In this document: positions 1-13,190 of the stretch, in pieces
Layout: each line of letters starts with the position of its first letter
How positions within the stretch are numbered: the stretch's first letter is position 1
Origin: Coturnix japonica
Lineage: Eukaryota; Chordata; Aves; Galliformes; Phasianidae
DNA: 64,000 nt
Assembly: GCF_001577835.2 (NCBI RefSeq)
Contig: NC_029527.1
Coordinates: forward strand, 1,326,809 to 1,390,808
Direction: 5' to 3'
Made by a program: the position numbers and the translations under genes
Notes under the pieces: model-generated
Database searches by the model: none
Seen by the model: only the letters and a program-made list of their open reading frames with translations
What the model was told of the DNA's origin: nothing

Positions 1-3000
1 GACGTAATGCCTCCTACCTGTCCACGCAGAAAGCAATGCACAGAGGATAAAGTGAGGATTCTGCAAGAGGAAAAACAGCCACTGAGGAGCAAACAGCCAC
101 TTGCAGGCCATAAGGGAGCTGCCAAAGTAGAAGCGAGGAGGATTCTGCTTTCAGACCTCTTCCACCTCATAAGGAACCCCTAGAAGATAAGGGGGGGGGA
201 AGAGGGAAGAAAAGGAGAAACCAAGGGCTACCCAATAAAACAAACCTATCTGAAAATAAAAACCAAACAAGATTCACGTACACGTACTTGGTAAAAATAG
301 TTTTTGTTTTCAAAATACATAAAAACTTTGTATTAAGGGAGAAAAGCTGAGTGAGCAGACAGGACTCCAGATCTCTCTCAAATGGCAGAGTCAGAAAACA
401 CGCATCAAAGGCCTGACCTGCAGCAGCAAAAGGTGTGTGCTGATACTTGATTCATCCACCACCTTCTCCCTAATTTGGTGAAAAACAGGGCACATTTTGG
501 GGTGGAGACGGCTGCTTGTTTTGGTTGCTCTTTAAAGCGATCCTCCTCAACGAATCCAACTCCATCCAAATGCCTGGCTTCAAACAAATTCAGTGCAGGC
601 TTCTTCCAGCGCCGACTGTGCCAAATCAGTTTTTAATCCATCCTTCAGTTATTTCTTCAGAGCACAGTTACAGCTGCACCAGCATGAGCAGCACCCTCCC
701 ACTCAGCCCTGCCGTGCCGGTACAACTGCTCGCAGGGAAACAAATGAGGGAGTTGATTGAAGTTAAAAATAAACCAGCATTTTGTTTTGGTTTGAAGGAT
801 TACTTTTCAACTCAGGTCAGATCCCCAATCTATCGGGCAGCTGTACAAACAGTTGTATCAACACAAGGTGCCAGAACTGCTGATAGTTATCCTCACGCCT
901 GAAGCCAACGTTTACATTCCCAGCTCACCTCTGTTTCAGGACTGCTGCAGAACAGGATTACTTGCAAAACTGAGCACGTAGGGTATTTTAGTGCTGCATG
1001 GAGGGTCTATTTAATGAGACAAAATGAGGTCACACTGATGAGCATCCAACAAGTACGGCACGGCTACTGACTTCCCTTGAGCTGCTGCTTGTCCTAAGTT
1101 ATATGTCACTCTGCAGTCTGCAGGCTGAAATACAGAACGATGACTAACAGAGTCACTGAGGCGAATGAACAGCTTTGGGCCAACTTCTGTAACAGAACTC
1201 TCCCAGAAATTGCGTAACTATCATCTATCTTGGTGATCTTCATTCGAAACAAAAACAACCCAGAACCAAGCCTGCGTGACGTGCAGATTCGCACTGCTGT
1301 GCAGACTGTGATGCTCAAGGAGCAGAGTCTGCCTGAAGCATCTGTGACTTTATCACTGCAGCTGGGATGGGTTTTCTTTTTGTATTTCCATGTAAAAACC
1401 AAAGACAGAAAATCAAAATAAGCACCAAGCAACTCGCATGTTCTAGAAATGACCACAAGAGAAACACTGATCGCTCTTTTCCCACATTACCAGCACAAAT
1501 ACTGACTGAAACAAAACCAAGTGAAAATGCTTCCCCTATTTGATGACTGCTTAGAAACGTGCTGGGAAGGTCGTGGTTCTCTGCTTTCAGCTGGTTGCAG
1601 GTACCAATACCAGAAGAACTCTGTTACATAAGGCCTTCTCATTGAAAACAAGACACCAAAGACTGAATGACTACGAAAACCCAACTTCTAGAGCAAGGCA
1701 TAGGCATGTTAATGAAACAGCTTCAGGAAAACTGCAATTCAACAATTTCTGCAGTGTTTGCTCTGGAAGAGATGAATCAGCCTCTAGTGGAAGCTGTCAA
1801 ACCAATCCAGGAGGACACAGTATTAACAAAGCTGGTATTTGGCAAATGCTACATTTTGTTCCTTCAGATGCATCCCAGGCTTCAAAACAACTTAAGTAAA
1901 TCCAAGTTAGCACTCCTCAGCCCCATTCTCACTCCTGAGTCAGCAGTGGCACTCACCTGACCCTGCTCAGAAACCACTCTGGCAAGAAAGTTCACCCAAG
2001 GAAGAACATTGTTTTTGCCAGCGTGGCTTCCTGCGCTGGTTTAGTGCCAGTGTCACTGAAAGGAAAAGGGGAGAGCCATCCAGCAGAGGAAGGACACGCA
2101 AAGGAGAAGCAGAGCCAACTTAATTCAGCTTCAACTGCCTGGCCACCACGTGCTCAGTGAAGTCTCACTGTGACTTTAAAGACAAGCTGCTGCCAATAGA
2201 ACCATCATTCAGCACTTTCAACTCTCTGCTGTCATTTCTTTTACAGCTGCACCAGCACTCTTGCAGGCAGGTCCCAACAGCTCTGTAAACCAAGTGGCTC
2301 AATAGACACGCAAGTGACAAAAGGAGCAATCAGGAAGCTGGGAGGGAAGGCTAACACTCCATTTCAAGCAGCTGCTAAGTTGTGCTCTTACCACTGACGA
2401 TAATTCACAGCAGGACTATGTAACACTGATATAAAAGCAAAGGTTAGGACAAAAAAGATTTAAGTGGCATGTTAAGAAACACACTAAGTTTTAATTCTTC
2501 ACACTTTAAGTTCCCACAGCACACCATTAACACTCCCAACATTCTACCTCCTCAAAAATAAACCCAATTTATTTCTTGCTAGCATTCTTTCCAGAGCAAG
2601 AGGGCTACTAAGACATATATAAAGGTGAGAGCAAGGAACAGCCTTCTGTGATTAACTAGGGCATGACAAACAGCAGCAGTGTGCACAAGCAACACTGGGG
2701 AGGAAAGCCAGGAAAAACAGCAACAACATTATCCAAACAACATTGATTCCTGAACAACAAAGAATTCTTAGAATCTGCTGCCTGGGTTACATCCAGTGCT
2801 CCCTTTACCTTGGTTCAACTGTTAGCAAAGTCACAACAGAAAGCCATCCGCTTCTGTGCAGCCATGGCTTTTGGAAGCAAGAGCTGACTCTTCTGGAGGG
2901 ATTTCAGGTAGGAAATCACTGCAACAGTTCTTTCAGCTCCAAAGCTACATGTATCACTCATCAGCATTTGCTGTACAGTGTGCCTCAAGGTTAGCGACAT

Positions 3001-6000
3001 CACAGGACCTTCTCAAAAGAACTCCGCTCATTCACAAGGCAGGTTTCATGACCTTACCAACACCACTTCCACCTGATCAACACCTGCTTCAGTCAGCTCT
3101 TGGCTCTGCTTGCAATAGCTGCCCCTGGACACAGCTCTGATCAAACAGGGGATTCCTGTAAGATCTGGTTTTACCTTAAAGGTACTGCAAATTCAGTTCC
3201 TGTGCGTCACCTCGCTGCCACATGGAGGTCAGACATTCCAGCCTACCTACACAGTTTGCTCCACCAACACCAGGACTTACAGCTGTGGCTCTCATGGATA
3301 AGCACCGTGTTTCCAACACTACTGCAGCTGGACGGCCTTGCATGAGAATAGGTCTATTCAGAGAGAAAAACAGTACGTCCATGAGTAAACACAAATCTCC
3401 CCAGCCCAGCAAATTCACCAGAATATCATAAATCAGAATTAGGAAGTCTATCTTCAGTTCTTGACTGTTAACATTTAAGTATCAAACACTGCAAGTATTT
3501 CTCTTTAAATATCAACTAATTAAACCACGAGGAAAACTCTGAATTTAGACACCTTCATTTCCCACAACAGAACGTACATGTGGCAAAATGAGACTACGGT
3601 AAAGCTGCAGTGAAGCTACACACTGTTAAGCAGAAGCACAAGGTTGCATTTAGATGAAGTGTCTCGCGAGCTGCTGCCCTGTTTACTACTATTTCACTCC
3701 ATAACACTGTCACACAAAGCCATCTGCCCACACACACACAGCTGCCTTCTCACTGATGGCCTCTGCTTGTGCAAACCCGAGGCACCAGAAGACTCTACAG
3801 ATGTCAGAGTCTCCTGCAGGACTCATCTACATCTATTTTCCAGTGCTGTTAGATGAAGCATGAAACACTGGGAGAAACCGATCACCAAGAGCTTTGCACA
3901 GGGATTGTTTCTCACCCTGCAAAAGGTGACTTCTCAAAGCCTCTTTGATTCTCCCTCTTTTAAGAGGATTATGAATCCTATGCCTGGGGACCTCTGCTCA
4001 GCTCTTGGCCCACTGCTATTACACGTTAATAGCGTGTCTCATCTCTTTGTTCTTATCAGCAGGGAGATATTAAAAGAATTTAAGACCACTGCTTAAAGAT
4101 CAGGACTTTAAATGGAACGTCTATTGCAAGCAGGAAAAGCTACAAGCAAGGGTGCCTGGGGGGGACTGGGATGCAGGTCTGCTTAGTGCTTAAACACTAA
4201 TTCAGCTCATTGACATGCACAGACTGCAGACTACCCTTCAAAGCAGATATCTTAATCAAGGAGCAATTAAAACTTCAGATGATTTTATGCCCCAAAATTA
4301 GGGCAAGACAAGTGAACCTGGTTCAGAGCTGCATCAAACCAAGGAGAACATCCCAGCATGCAATAAGTTGAGGCACTGGGGAAGCACCACACAGCAAGAA
4401 ACACACTGGCACCCCAAATGCAAGTCCAAAGGGTAGAATGAAACAAGATCAGTCCCATAAATCTTTGGTTTTCATTGAGATCAGGAATGAACAATTTCAG
4501 GACAATTTTTGCCCCCTGTTATTTCAGGTTTGTTTTGCACCTTCCAACAAAGGACCATTTGGACATTTCTGAATGGAGTCCTAGGCAACAGTAATTAATG
4601 AATCGTTTAATTTGCCATTTAACTGGGTGCAGACTCGAAGCACTCCATGCTGCACTACAGGTGAAGATTCACAGCTTTCCCTTCACAGTTTAATCCAAGT
4701 TGAAATGTATTATAAGTACTGTAGTCACAAAGGCTGCAAGAAGAGTTTTCACGAAGGAAAACCCCAGCAGGTCAGAGTGAGCTGCCTGTAAGGGTACAGA
4801 GATTTAAAATGAGATTAGACACAAGGGATAATCCCAGCAGCCCATTCTGACCTGGGACAAATGCTTATAATGTGCTCTGTTACAAAAGCAGCACATAACC
4901 AACACAGCAAAAGAGCTCCTCAGATGCATCTCAAAGTGCACTCTGTGGTTTGGGCTGTTTTAGATTGCACAGACCAAGGGGAGAGTGAAGCTTTTGAACC
5001 AGTAACTGTATGCAGAAGCTATAATGTTAACCACAGGAGCACAAAAGCCACAAGGAAACAAACCTCAAATAATGATTACAAAAGTTGTAAACGTAGCTGA
5101 GCTTAAATTATATTCCTGAAGTAGTTTAAGTAGTTAAAGAAAATAAAGTCACTTACTGCAGGTAATTGATTGCCACAGTAAGATCCACAACTGGGACAAA
5201 ACAGAACTTCTAATGGCTTTTGTCTTGCTGTATAGAAAGAGCTCTCTGTGAATCAGTACTTCACCCTCCTCTGCCTCCATTCACTCTTTGCAGCACTCCT
5301 GTGCGCTTACAGTCACACTCCATTCATCCAGACTGTAACATCCAAACCTGCATTCAAGAATACTGTGGGAGATGGCATCAAAACACATGATAAAGCTGAG
5401 TTAAATGGCCTTTACTGCTCTTCCTCATCCACAAATACAGCTCGTGTCCACTGCTAATGGACAGATAGAAGCTACCTCATGTTACCAGAACACTGTAACA
5501 AACAGCATCCTGAGAAAAAGTAGCTGCTTCCACAATTTGAAGTCAGAAATGCAGACTAACATAGCTGAATTTGTTCTGTCTGTATTCCAGGTTGTCACAG
5601 AAACCACAGGTCTCTCTGCAGGATGTAAAAGCAGCTCACTGGAGAGGTGCATGACCCCATTTTTAATGTATTTGGCAAAAGAAGCCTCTCTCCCACTGTT
5701 GGCAAGGCTGAGTTTAGCACTGGGAAGCCAACTGAGCAAAAAGCAAGAGTAGGTCCCCCTGAAAAACAACTTCAGTTTCATGGAGAAGATTTTTCTGAGC
5801 TTTAAGTAGAAAGAATCTACACAGTGGAATAAAGAACTCAGATTGTTACCCAGATAAGATGCCAAGCAGCCAGACTGCTCTAGATATTGAAAGGAAAATG
5901 CTTTCTGATGCCTCCATATTCTCGTGCACATCCCATGCATAAAATATCAGTTTATCATGCATGAAGCAGCGATGAGATAGAACTCTAAGCTGCTCTAAAG

Positions 6001-9000
6001 CTGTTCTCTAAAGCTGCTCCCCAAGAGAAAGGAGAACCGAAGAAAGAACTGCTGGCAGCCCAGCTGACTGCTGCAGGCTCCCAGCACTGCGCAGGCACCT
6101 CACCATGCCATGCTCCCCCTGCCAAGGCAATGGCAGCACCTGCTCTGCCCAGAAGCGTAGCATAAACACAAGTACATTTATCAGACTCCAGAACTTGCAA
6201 GTCTCCCCTGCCCCCTTCTGGGAACAAGGTGGATTTGAAACCTTCAGTATCTATTTTCAACAATGAAAAGTGTTTACTTGGGCAAACAACCAAAAGAAAA
6301 CCAGAATGAGTTTTTGCCTCAAGCAGGATTTTCTTCAGCAAAGATATGGATATAATTAAAGCACATCTCCGTCAGCACCAGAGGCAGGCTCAGGCTGGGT
6401 TTTCTTTATCCACACACTGAAGCCACTAACAAACTCATGCCTGCCAGAAAACAGTCTGATAATTTGCTGCTGCTCCACAGTTATGACTAAGCCAGCTCAC
6501 TCCTCAGGTCACCATGCAGACACTCAGTGCAGACTCCCTGTCCTTCACCCCACTCTATTTCCACCACTTTCCTCAAATGAAAGGCAAGATAACAACTACA
6601 ACAAAACTTGCATGATGTGCATTACCTACTCCTAAGCCTTCTCTACCAGCTCCGGAAATTACATTCTCTTAATCTGCTGAGTGAGACCTGACTTAAGCAA
6701 AAATCCTTTTGCAGCAACTTGCCAACCTCGTGTATTTATCTTGAGATCTTAAATGCAGAAGACAAACAGAACTCATTAGGACTGGTGGAAAAAAAACTCT
6801 CTCACCCACCTCTTCCTCACACTGCCAGCAATGAAAACACACTAGAGTTTGTCTGTACTTCTCTGCACTTCATAGCATTAGGAGTTTTTGGTTCCTTTAC
6901 ACCCCCATAGCACAGTTCTGCTGCCCAGAAAACTGACCCAAGTAACCAAGCGCTTCTCCTTCGCCTCTGCTTTACCTGTAGGCTACTGGAGAGGAAGGAC
7001 AAGCAAACACATGCTCTCAGCACGACGAGGGAAAAGGACTTCCCAAAGCAGTAGAGCACAGCTACTGCTAAGCCAGTCAATTCAGGATTTGTTAAGAGAA
7101 ACGTATTTCATTTTGAAGACACAGAGCCCACAGCAGACAGCTAAGAACTCCATCCAGTGAGCACACTGAGAACAACTACATGCTCTGTGCTCTCCTTGCC
7201 CTCTGCACATTCAGCTGCCGAGGAGCAGGCACAGGCTCCAGTGCTCAGGAAGCAGCACAAATGTTTTGTTTCCCAGGAATTAGGACAACATCTAGATTTA
7301 AATCTATCAAGCTGGAGTTATGCATCAAAGCAAAACACCAGCTTCCAATGAAGAATCATCACATGCAAGCTAATCTCCTCTTTAACGACTTTCAAAATCC
7401 GCATTTAATTTGGCTTGCTTCAAACTCACTGTAAAGCAACTTCACAATTACTGTGATATACTGTGGGCTGTGACACTGCTCTGATCCATCTGCTCCTCAG
7501 ATCTACACGCTGCTCTTTTCCTGTGCTGTTTAAGAATTAATTATACAGAAACGAACATCGTCAGATAAAGGGATTCCCAGCAACTGGCTTTTTTAAAGGA
7601 ACTACAGGATCCCAGGCTTTAGGAAATCTGCAGCTATGCCCATTCAGAACCACTCCATATAAAAGAGGGCAAGCATAAGATCCAAACAAGCAAACACATC
7701 AGTACTACTCCCCTCTTCTTGCTTCTGTACAGAAACAAACACGCTTAGCCACGGTGTGAATCTTACCTCTGCCTCCTGCCACCCCTATACCACATCAGAG
7801 TAACGTTCTGATCTGAGAAACTTCTGCCAGAGCTAAAGATACACAAGCAGCTCATTTGAGCAAAACCAGACAAATACTGTGCCTTAAATGCATCATCTGA
7901 ATAAGCTCTACCTGCCCCTCCAGGCAAAGAAAGGCAGGAACAGTAAGCTTCACAGCCTCGTGCCATCTGCAACTAGCCAAGAGGGCTCTCACCTGATATA
8001 CCCAGGCAGATAAACCTATGTATTTTTACTGTCAGTTGAGCTTGAGAGTGAAAAGGCAGGGAGGTGACCCATGTTGGAATCTTCTCTGTCTTAACACAAA
8101 GGTAAAGCTGAACAAATACTTTGCTTCACCTGGGCTTGTCAACTTCTCCGCCTAGAAAAAGATTGCATTTTATTTGGCAGGCCCCTAATTGCAACATGGG
8201 GTCTTATCGTAGAGCCCAGCTGTTGTCTGAACACTGTCAAAATACTCAAAGCAAGGAGAAATACAGAAAGTCTTGCACCTTCCCACTGTAGTTGAACAGG
8301 TCAGAAGCGCCCAGCCATCACATGTACAAAGCAAGATGCAACCCATTCCAGTTCAACTTAGTCTTACCCGACAGTTAACTTCCTACAATTGCTGAAATTC
8401 TTTGGCCCAATCCATTAATTATTGAACAGAGATTGCTAATAGCAACTAAAATTAGGGCACTGCTTTCAAGTGGATGCTGAGCTGCCTTTGGTCAAAGAAT
8501 CAAATGCTTCAGCAACTTCTCTGCTCAAAATGGCAGAAAAAGAGGACAACCTCGAAGCACATCAGTTCCACAGGAAGATTTAAGAGCACAAAAGCAAGAT
8601 TAACCAAACAAACTCAGTTTGTTCTGGTAAACAAAGTCCTGTGCCAGAAGAAAAGGAGCAGCTGTTATCTAGCAGTTCCTTCTGCTAACAGAGTGTCAAG
8701 GCACTAACATGAAACCGAATCCAGGGGTTTGGGAAGCGGCGGAATAAGGTCAGAGAGGTGGAGAAGTGCAAAGCAGCCAAACGCACTGTGCTCCACACTG
8801 TAACACCAATCAGTGCCCAGGACGTGCCTTCACTTATCACATGAGAAGAGGGAACTGCAGGTTGCTTTACTGTACTGAGTGGACAGCCATTCTGAAGTGA
8901 ATATAACAAGGTCAGCGTGGAGAGAATGAAATGAAAAAAGCCCTTATATCACTGCCTCCCCTTTCAATATTCACAGCAAAACAAGCTTTACTTCAAAAGC

Positions 9001-10177
9001 CCGGCTCCTCATTGTAACTGTATCTACATGAAGGGATTCCAGTGGCAGAGCTGCACCAGACAAGGGTGAACCTGTTGATGAATGCAGCTGTCCCATGCAT
9101 TGGTAGTAAAAATGACCTTACAGGCACGTCCACGGGGATTTGAAGCCACATAATCACATTGCAAATCCACACCCTTTACTTGTTATCATTTCATTTTCCT
9201 AAGCAGGTGTCCCTTAAGGGTCAGGGAAGGTGTTTTGATATGGGCCTTTTGTTATCATCTGCAAGATGCTCAATCACTCAGACTGTCAGAGTACCTCTAG
9301 AGTGCGTTGTGGTCTGCAGTGTGCTTTGGAAGGTAAAGGGCAAAGAATGACCAGAAACCCCCAGCCACCTGAGTGACAATGAAAGGCAATGTGAATCTGA
9401 GGGTACTTTCTCAGAAGATACATGAGTTGGACAGCTGGTCACAGCTCCAGGCTTGGAGAGATGCTATGCATTCTGAAGGGCAAAAAGCACAACTTGGCAT
9501 TTAAAACATCTGCAATATTACAGCACTGCCATCCTTTGGTGCTTTCTTCCCAGTGATCCAGAGTAACAAGGGCAGCACAGAAAGAAACATCCATCTAAGG
9601 GTAAGGGTGCTCTTAGATGCCAAAGCAACAATCACTCAACACAATTACTTCTACTATATTTTTAAGGCCATTCTAAATAGAAGAGCCCTCTAACGCTTCA
9701 AACCTTCATTACTTCTCTCCTTGCCCTGCTGAGACTGGACAGCAAGTATCTCAGAGCACCCCAGCACAGCAGCCAGCTCGATTCTGAAGGCCTGAAACAC
9801 AAAACTCCTCCTTTTCAGAATAAGTAAAGAATCAGGTAAACAAAGCCTACATTTAACTTCCCGCTCACTGCAGCAGTTGGAAACAGGTTCTTACAGACAC
9901 TCCCCAGGTCACAAATTTCCAGTACCTTATCTAGATGTTAAGCAGCTCAAGCAGAGCTCAAAGCTCTTTCCAGAACGCCGGTTAGAACTGAGGCCACCAT
10001 CTAAGTAACAGAACTCCAAAACCAAAAAAGAAGTCATTTGTTAAAGCTGAGCTACTATCAGACTGTATCTATTAAAACACCTCTACATATATACGTAGGT
10101 CACCTCAAAAGCAGCATCTCCTATTTATTTCCATGAGAGCTACAACAAAAAAAATGGTTATGTATAGAACCTGCTTG

Positions 10178-10250
10178 GGACTGGGGGGAGGATGGGGGAT
10201 GTGATGAGGACTAGAGATCACTTCCAACCCCTGCAATCCTGTGATAACTG
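10178..10250 (+). mobile_element. CR1 LINE 3' tail, short and degenerate
   Basis: The segment around 10,197-10,240 reads as a worn copy of the CR1 3' end: a gatga...ctagagatcac stretch, then cttccaacccctgcaatcctgtga, which corresponds to the usual CR1 ending (ggtcccttccaaccc, then an attctgtga-like octamer). It is only about 70 bp, so the assignment is moderate. It carries no coding sequence. Confidence 0.5.
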
Positions 10251-12994
10251 TGATTAACTACAGCGCGGTAGCAAAAATACACAGTCTAACTGAACTGAAA
10301 GAATAATAAACAGGGTAGTTTTCTGCAGGAAAGACAACAGTGCTGATGCTGCAGGAAACATCACTTTCCACAGAACCTGAAGAATGAAGAGTAAAAGCTG
10401 CTCAGATTTCGCAAGGTACAAAAGCGCTGTTTGTTCAGTCTAAAGCAGTTGGTGGTTTTCTCAGCTCTATACAGGATGTTTAAAAGGTGCCTGATAATGC
10501 TGACTGATTCAGATTTAGCTACAAGTTTCAGTAAGCGTATTCAGGTCAGTGTTCTCGGGAAGAACAGCAAAAAGAAGTCAGACTTCAATTGTATAAAGAA
10601 GCTTTGTACCCAAAGAAAACGTCACTTTTACAGCTTAAGAAAAGCATCAGACTCAGTCCAAACAGGAAACAAAACAAAACATCCCAATGTTTTCATAAGA
10701 CTTGAAGACAATCACATTTCGTTTTGGCAAAACCTGCATATTCATGATTAGCCTGGAGTGGAGTTTACACATAAATCACAGCCTGGAAAAGTGAAATAAT
10801 CCTTCTGCTAGGAAAGGAGCACCGTGAGGGCCTTCCAAAGCTCCAGGCCTTTGCTAGTTTTGCTTACAACCCACAGTGCTACAACACAAGGGAGCAGCTA
10901 CGCTTCATACTCTGCAATAGCTTCAGTGTCTTCATTGTAGTTGTTCTCTAGTTGTTCCTACTACTAAACACAGGACCATGCAATCCCCCAGGCCTCGCTC
11001 CCAAATCCTTCCTGCTTTAAATAACTCACTGACATCTGCAGACATTGCTGCACTGATTCTGGTGCTCGAAGCTGCTTATTGCCTGTCTTTAGCTGTAATG
11101 AGATCACAACCGTCTCCCCACACAGGCTCAAGCTGCTTAGACAGTACTGTCAAAGGATGCAGAACAGCCCTACCCTGTCTGCATGTACCCTCCTGGCATT
11201 TCTAAATTCACTTTCTGAAACGCTTGAGAACACTTTGATACTAACAGTGGACAACTAATCTGAATGCAAGCTGATGTGCTGTTTTTAAATGGACAGCTTT
11301 AAGAGGGGAGAAATACAACTCACCATGCAGTACAAGGGGAAAAAAGAGCAACGTCACAGCAGAGCTAGTCTTTAAATCAGCACCTGAATCTGATGTAAGT
11401 CAGCTGTGACAGACACAGGAGCATCTCCAACAGAGGAACCACCATAACACTCCTCTCCCTCTCCCAAGAAGGTAGTGATGGTGTTTTTGGCATTCTTGGT
11501 TGTTACCTGTTGCACTTCAAACCACCAAACACCACAAGTTCCACAGCCCTGAGACCTCCTCACCAAAGAAGTGATTCAACACAATCACTACCTAAAATCA
11601 GTCTCCCGAGGTCAGTCAAGCCTGGAGGTAAACAGATGCTTATAACACAGGTAGTCCTACTGAGTCCTATCTTTGTTAATAAAGAATTGGTGGAAGACAG
11701 CAGGTATGCCAGAGCCTCTTCCAAATTCAGAGAGCACAAAGTAGCCTATCAGCGTGCAAGACTAACAGACCAAGCTATCGTCTTCCACCAAGCTAAACTC
11801 AAAACAGGAAGGAGAGGAAAAACAAACAAAAAAAGACAATAATCAAGTCCTGAAATCAGCTTCAATTCAGCCACCAAAATGTTAATGCATGACAGATTTA
11901 GCCTCCAAAACCTGGCAGCTTAGTTCTTATTATAAAGAATTCTCATTTAATTGATTACAAGTTAATAAATAGCGAGTCTTTCATTCTCATTTCATGCTTT
12001 TACTGGGGGTTCCTGTAGTTTCCTCTGAAAATAAGAGCATCCTCCCCACAAACAATATCTACCCGTACTGTAAGGATAAAACTGCAATATGAGAAATAAA
12101 AAGCAAGCAGCTAATTTTTCTTTGCATGATATTTAATGTGGCTGCATTTGTGTTCTGTGCAAAACAGAAAAGTTACCTTAGAGATGTTACCCAAACTCTC
12201 TCTGTTGAACAGTCACTGGAATACGGAGCCAACCTCTTACAACCAAGAGGGCACGGGATGCCAGAAGCAAGTCAGCCTGCAAAATGTTGTATGGAAACAG
12301 GTTAGCAAGGACTAACAGCTTGTGTTTTGATCCTCACCTGTTTCATCAATCCGGGATATCTGAGATCACACCCTCCTTCAAGGCTGGGACCTGAATTCAA
12401 AGTGAGCTCCTTTCAGGACACCAATATTCTCACATACTCATCAGGGCTCTGACAGCCGCTCTTAATTAATTTATAGAGACCACTGACCCCCCCCCAAATG
12501 ACTTCTCTAAGCATCAGCTGAAAGCTACCAACCAGCATTTGAAGCAAAAGAGATTGCCCATCCGTTCTTCATCTGGCCTGGTTCACAACACAGCGCTACA
12601 ATGGATATTAATGAAGAAAAATTATGCAGTAAATGGTGGCAGCTGACCAGGAACTGCTGCAGCTCCTAATACCAGGGAGGCAACCTTTGGCAAAGAAGCA
12701 GGACAGCTGGTGGAGGAGATAACCTTTCGAACTACAAAAGCTAAATCAGACACAGCTTATCTGTCAGAGCTCTTAACCACGCATAGTAACATCCCATCAC
12801 GGTAGGCAAATTGCATTGCAACTTTCTTTACTGCATTATTCAGATCTGGTTGGCACTGATCTTCTATTAATACAACTGTGGCAGTTACACCCATGTTGTC
12901 TTTAAACGGAACCAACTGCAGTAATGTTAACAGTACTGTGGATGTCACAATATGGAGGCACCCTCTAATAGCAAATCTCACTCCCTTATTCTGG

Positions 12995-13190
12995 AATAAT
13001 TGCTGGCACAGCTGCCCAGAGAGGCTGTGGATGCCCCATCCCTGGAGGTGTTTAAGGTTGGGTTGGATGGGGCCCTGGGCAGCCTGATCTAGTATTAGAT
13101 ATGGAACTTGGTGGCCCTGCACATGACAGGGGGATGGAGCTTTGTGATCCTTGGGGTCCCTTCCAACCCATTCTGCAGTTCTTCCAAGAG
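12995..13190 (+). mobile_element. CR1 LINE 3' fragment
   Basis: This is a clear CR1 (chicken repeat 1) 3' end in forward orientation. It has the gctgcccagagaggctgtgg block, the catccctggaggtgtttaag block, the ttggatggggccctgggcag block, gcctgatctag, and finally ggtcccttccaaccca followed by an attctg remnant. The copy is 5'-truncated, as most CR1 copies are, and diverged by point changes, so it is not young. CR1 is the dominant LINE in birds and supports an avian origin for the window. Confidence 0.9.

Noticed and set aside
1667-1960. 97-codon rightward frame in the left intron
   Set aside because: No recognisable domain, no coding-like codon bias compared with the real genes here, and no supporting splice partners. 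Frames of this length are expected by chance in 16 kb.
4760-4870. Possible old LINE tail (ttaaaatgagattagacac...)
   Set aside because: Some resemblance to the ends of L3/CR1-type elements, but too short and diverged to support by eye.
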